From the NCBI GenBank assembly GCA_902799015.1, contig CADBZI010000001.1:1-54785 (forward strand): 54,785 nt of DNA, in the 5' to 3' direction. Under the pieces are notes generated by a model. That model searched no databases, had not been told where the DNA came from, and worked only from the letters and a program-made list of their open reading frames with translations. The stretch comes from an uncultured Lachnospiraceae bacterium (GTDB lineage Bacteria > Bacillota > Clostridia > Lachnospirales > Lachnospiraceae). Shown one piece after another: positions 52,477-54,785 of the stretch; within the stretch, counting starts at the first letter, position 1, and each line of letters opens with the position of its first letter. The translations under genes were made by a program, and so were the position numbers.

Positions 52477-54785
<2,309 letters not shown>

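Overview
The window comes from a strictly anaerobic, moderately GC-rich Firmicute of the class Clostridia, most likely a Lachnospiraceae relative. That placement is inferred from gene content: a V-type Na+/H+ ATPase operon in the order I-K-E-C-F-A-B-D, class III (oxygen-sensitive) ribonucleotide reductase, rubrerythrin, an ADP-dependent sugar kinase fragment, Cache-GGDEF-EAL signalling, WG-repeat and GLUG-repeat secreted proteins, and strong AGGAGG-type ribosome binding sites. Most genes lie on the minus strand. Many starts below were moved downstream of the longest ORF because a ribosome binding site, or in one case a promoter, decides them.

Layout. 1-1900: start of a secreted substrate-binding sensor protein cut by the window edge, a short serine recombinase, and a repeat-rich stretch that looks like a stranded transposon end. 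1897-8085: rlmD, a noncoding patch with an IS200/IS605-like hairpin region, then glgA, ilvB, ilvN and a YfbR-like HD nucleotidase. 8227-9359: a two-gene chromate transporter on the plus strand. 9392-12328: rubrerythrin, a 30-codon ORF, a Nif11-like small protein, a DivIVA-like coiled-coil protein and a nucleoside hydrolase. 12542-20652: a secreted SGNH-fold protein with a degraded active site, facing an operon of MMPL transporter, giant GLUG-repeat surface protein and YdcF-type membrane protein. 20802-28969: a sugar kinase fragment, a Cache-GGDEF-EAL-PAS regulator with an adjacent peptide-binding lipoprotein, an isochorismatase-type hydrolase and a WG-repeat secreted protein. 29066-35405: sbcDC, a structured noncoding region and pncB. 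35536-41575: ilvE, a secreted M28-type peptidase and the dapA-dapB-aspartokinase operon. 41919-46222: nrdD (fused to a redoxin), trxB and nrdG. 46643 to the right edge: the V-ATPase operon.

How the genes work together. ilvB/ilvN and ilvE cover the first and last steps of branched-chain amino acid synthesis; aspartokinase, DapA and DapB feed lysine/diaminopimelate. NrdD carries its own glutaredoxin-like domain and sits with thioredoxin reductase and the activase, so one operon appears to hold a complete thiol-dependent anaerobic dNTP module. The V-ATPase rotor subunit keeps the five residues known to bind Na+ in Enterococcus NtpK.

The less ordinary material is: the MMPL/GLUG/YdcF surface operon, the Nif11-like peptide and micro-ORF behind rubrerythrin, the pseudo-SGNH secreted protein, the orphan SBP-lipoprotein/c-di-GMP regulator pair, and several noncoding structured elements (two long inverted-repeat elements, a transposon-end-like array, and recurring 13-nt GAA-triloop palindromes). 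No CRISPR array, rRNA, tRNA or intact insertion sequence was seen.
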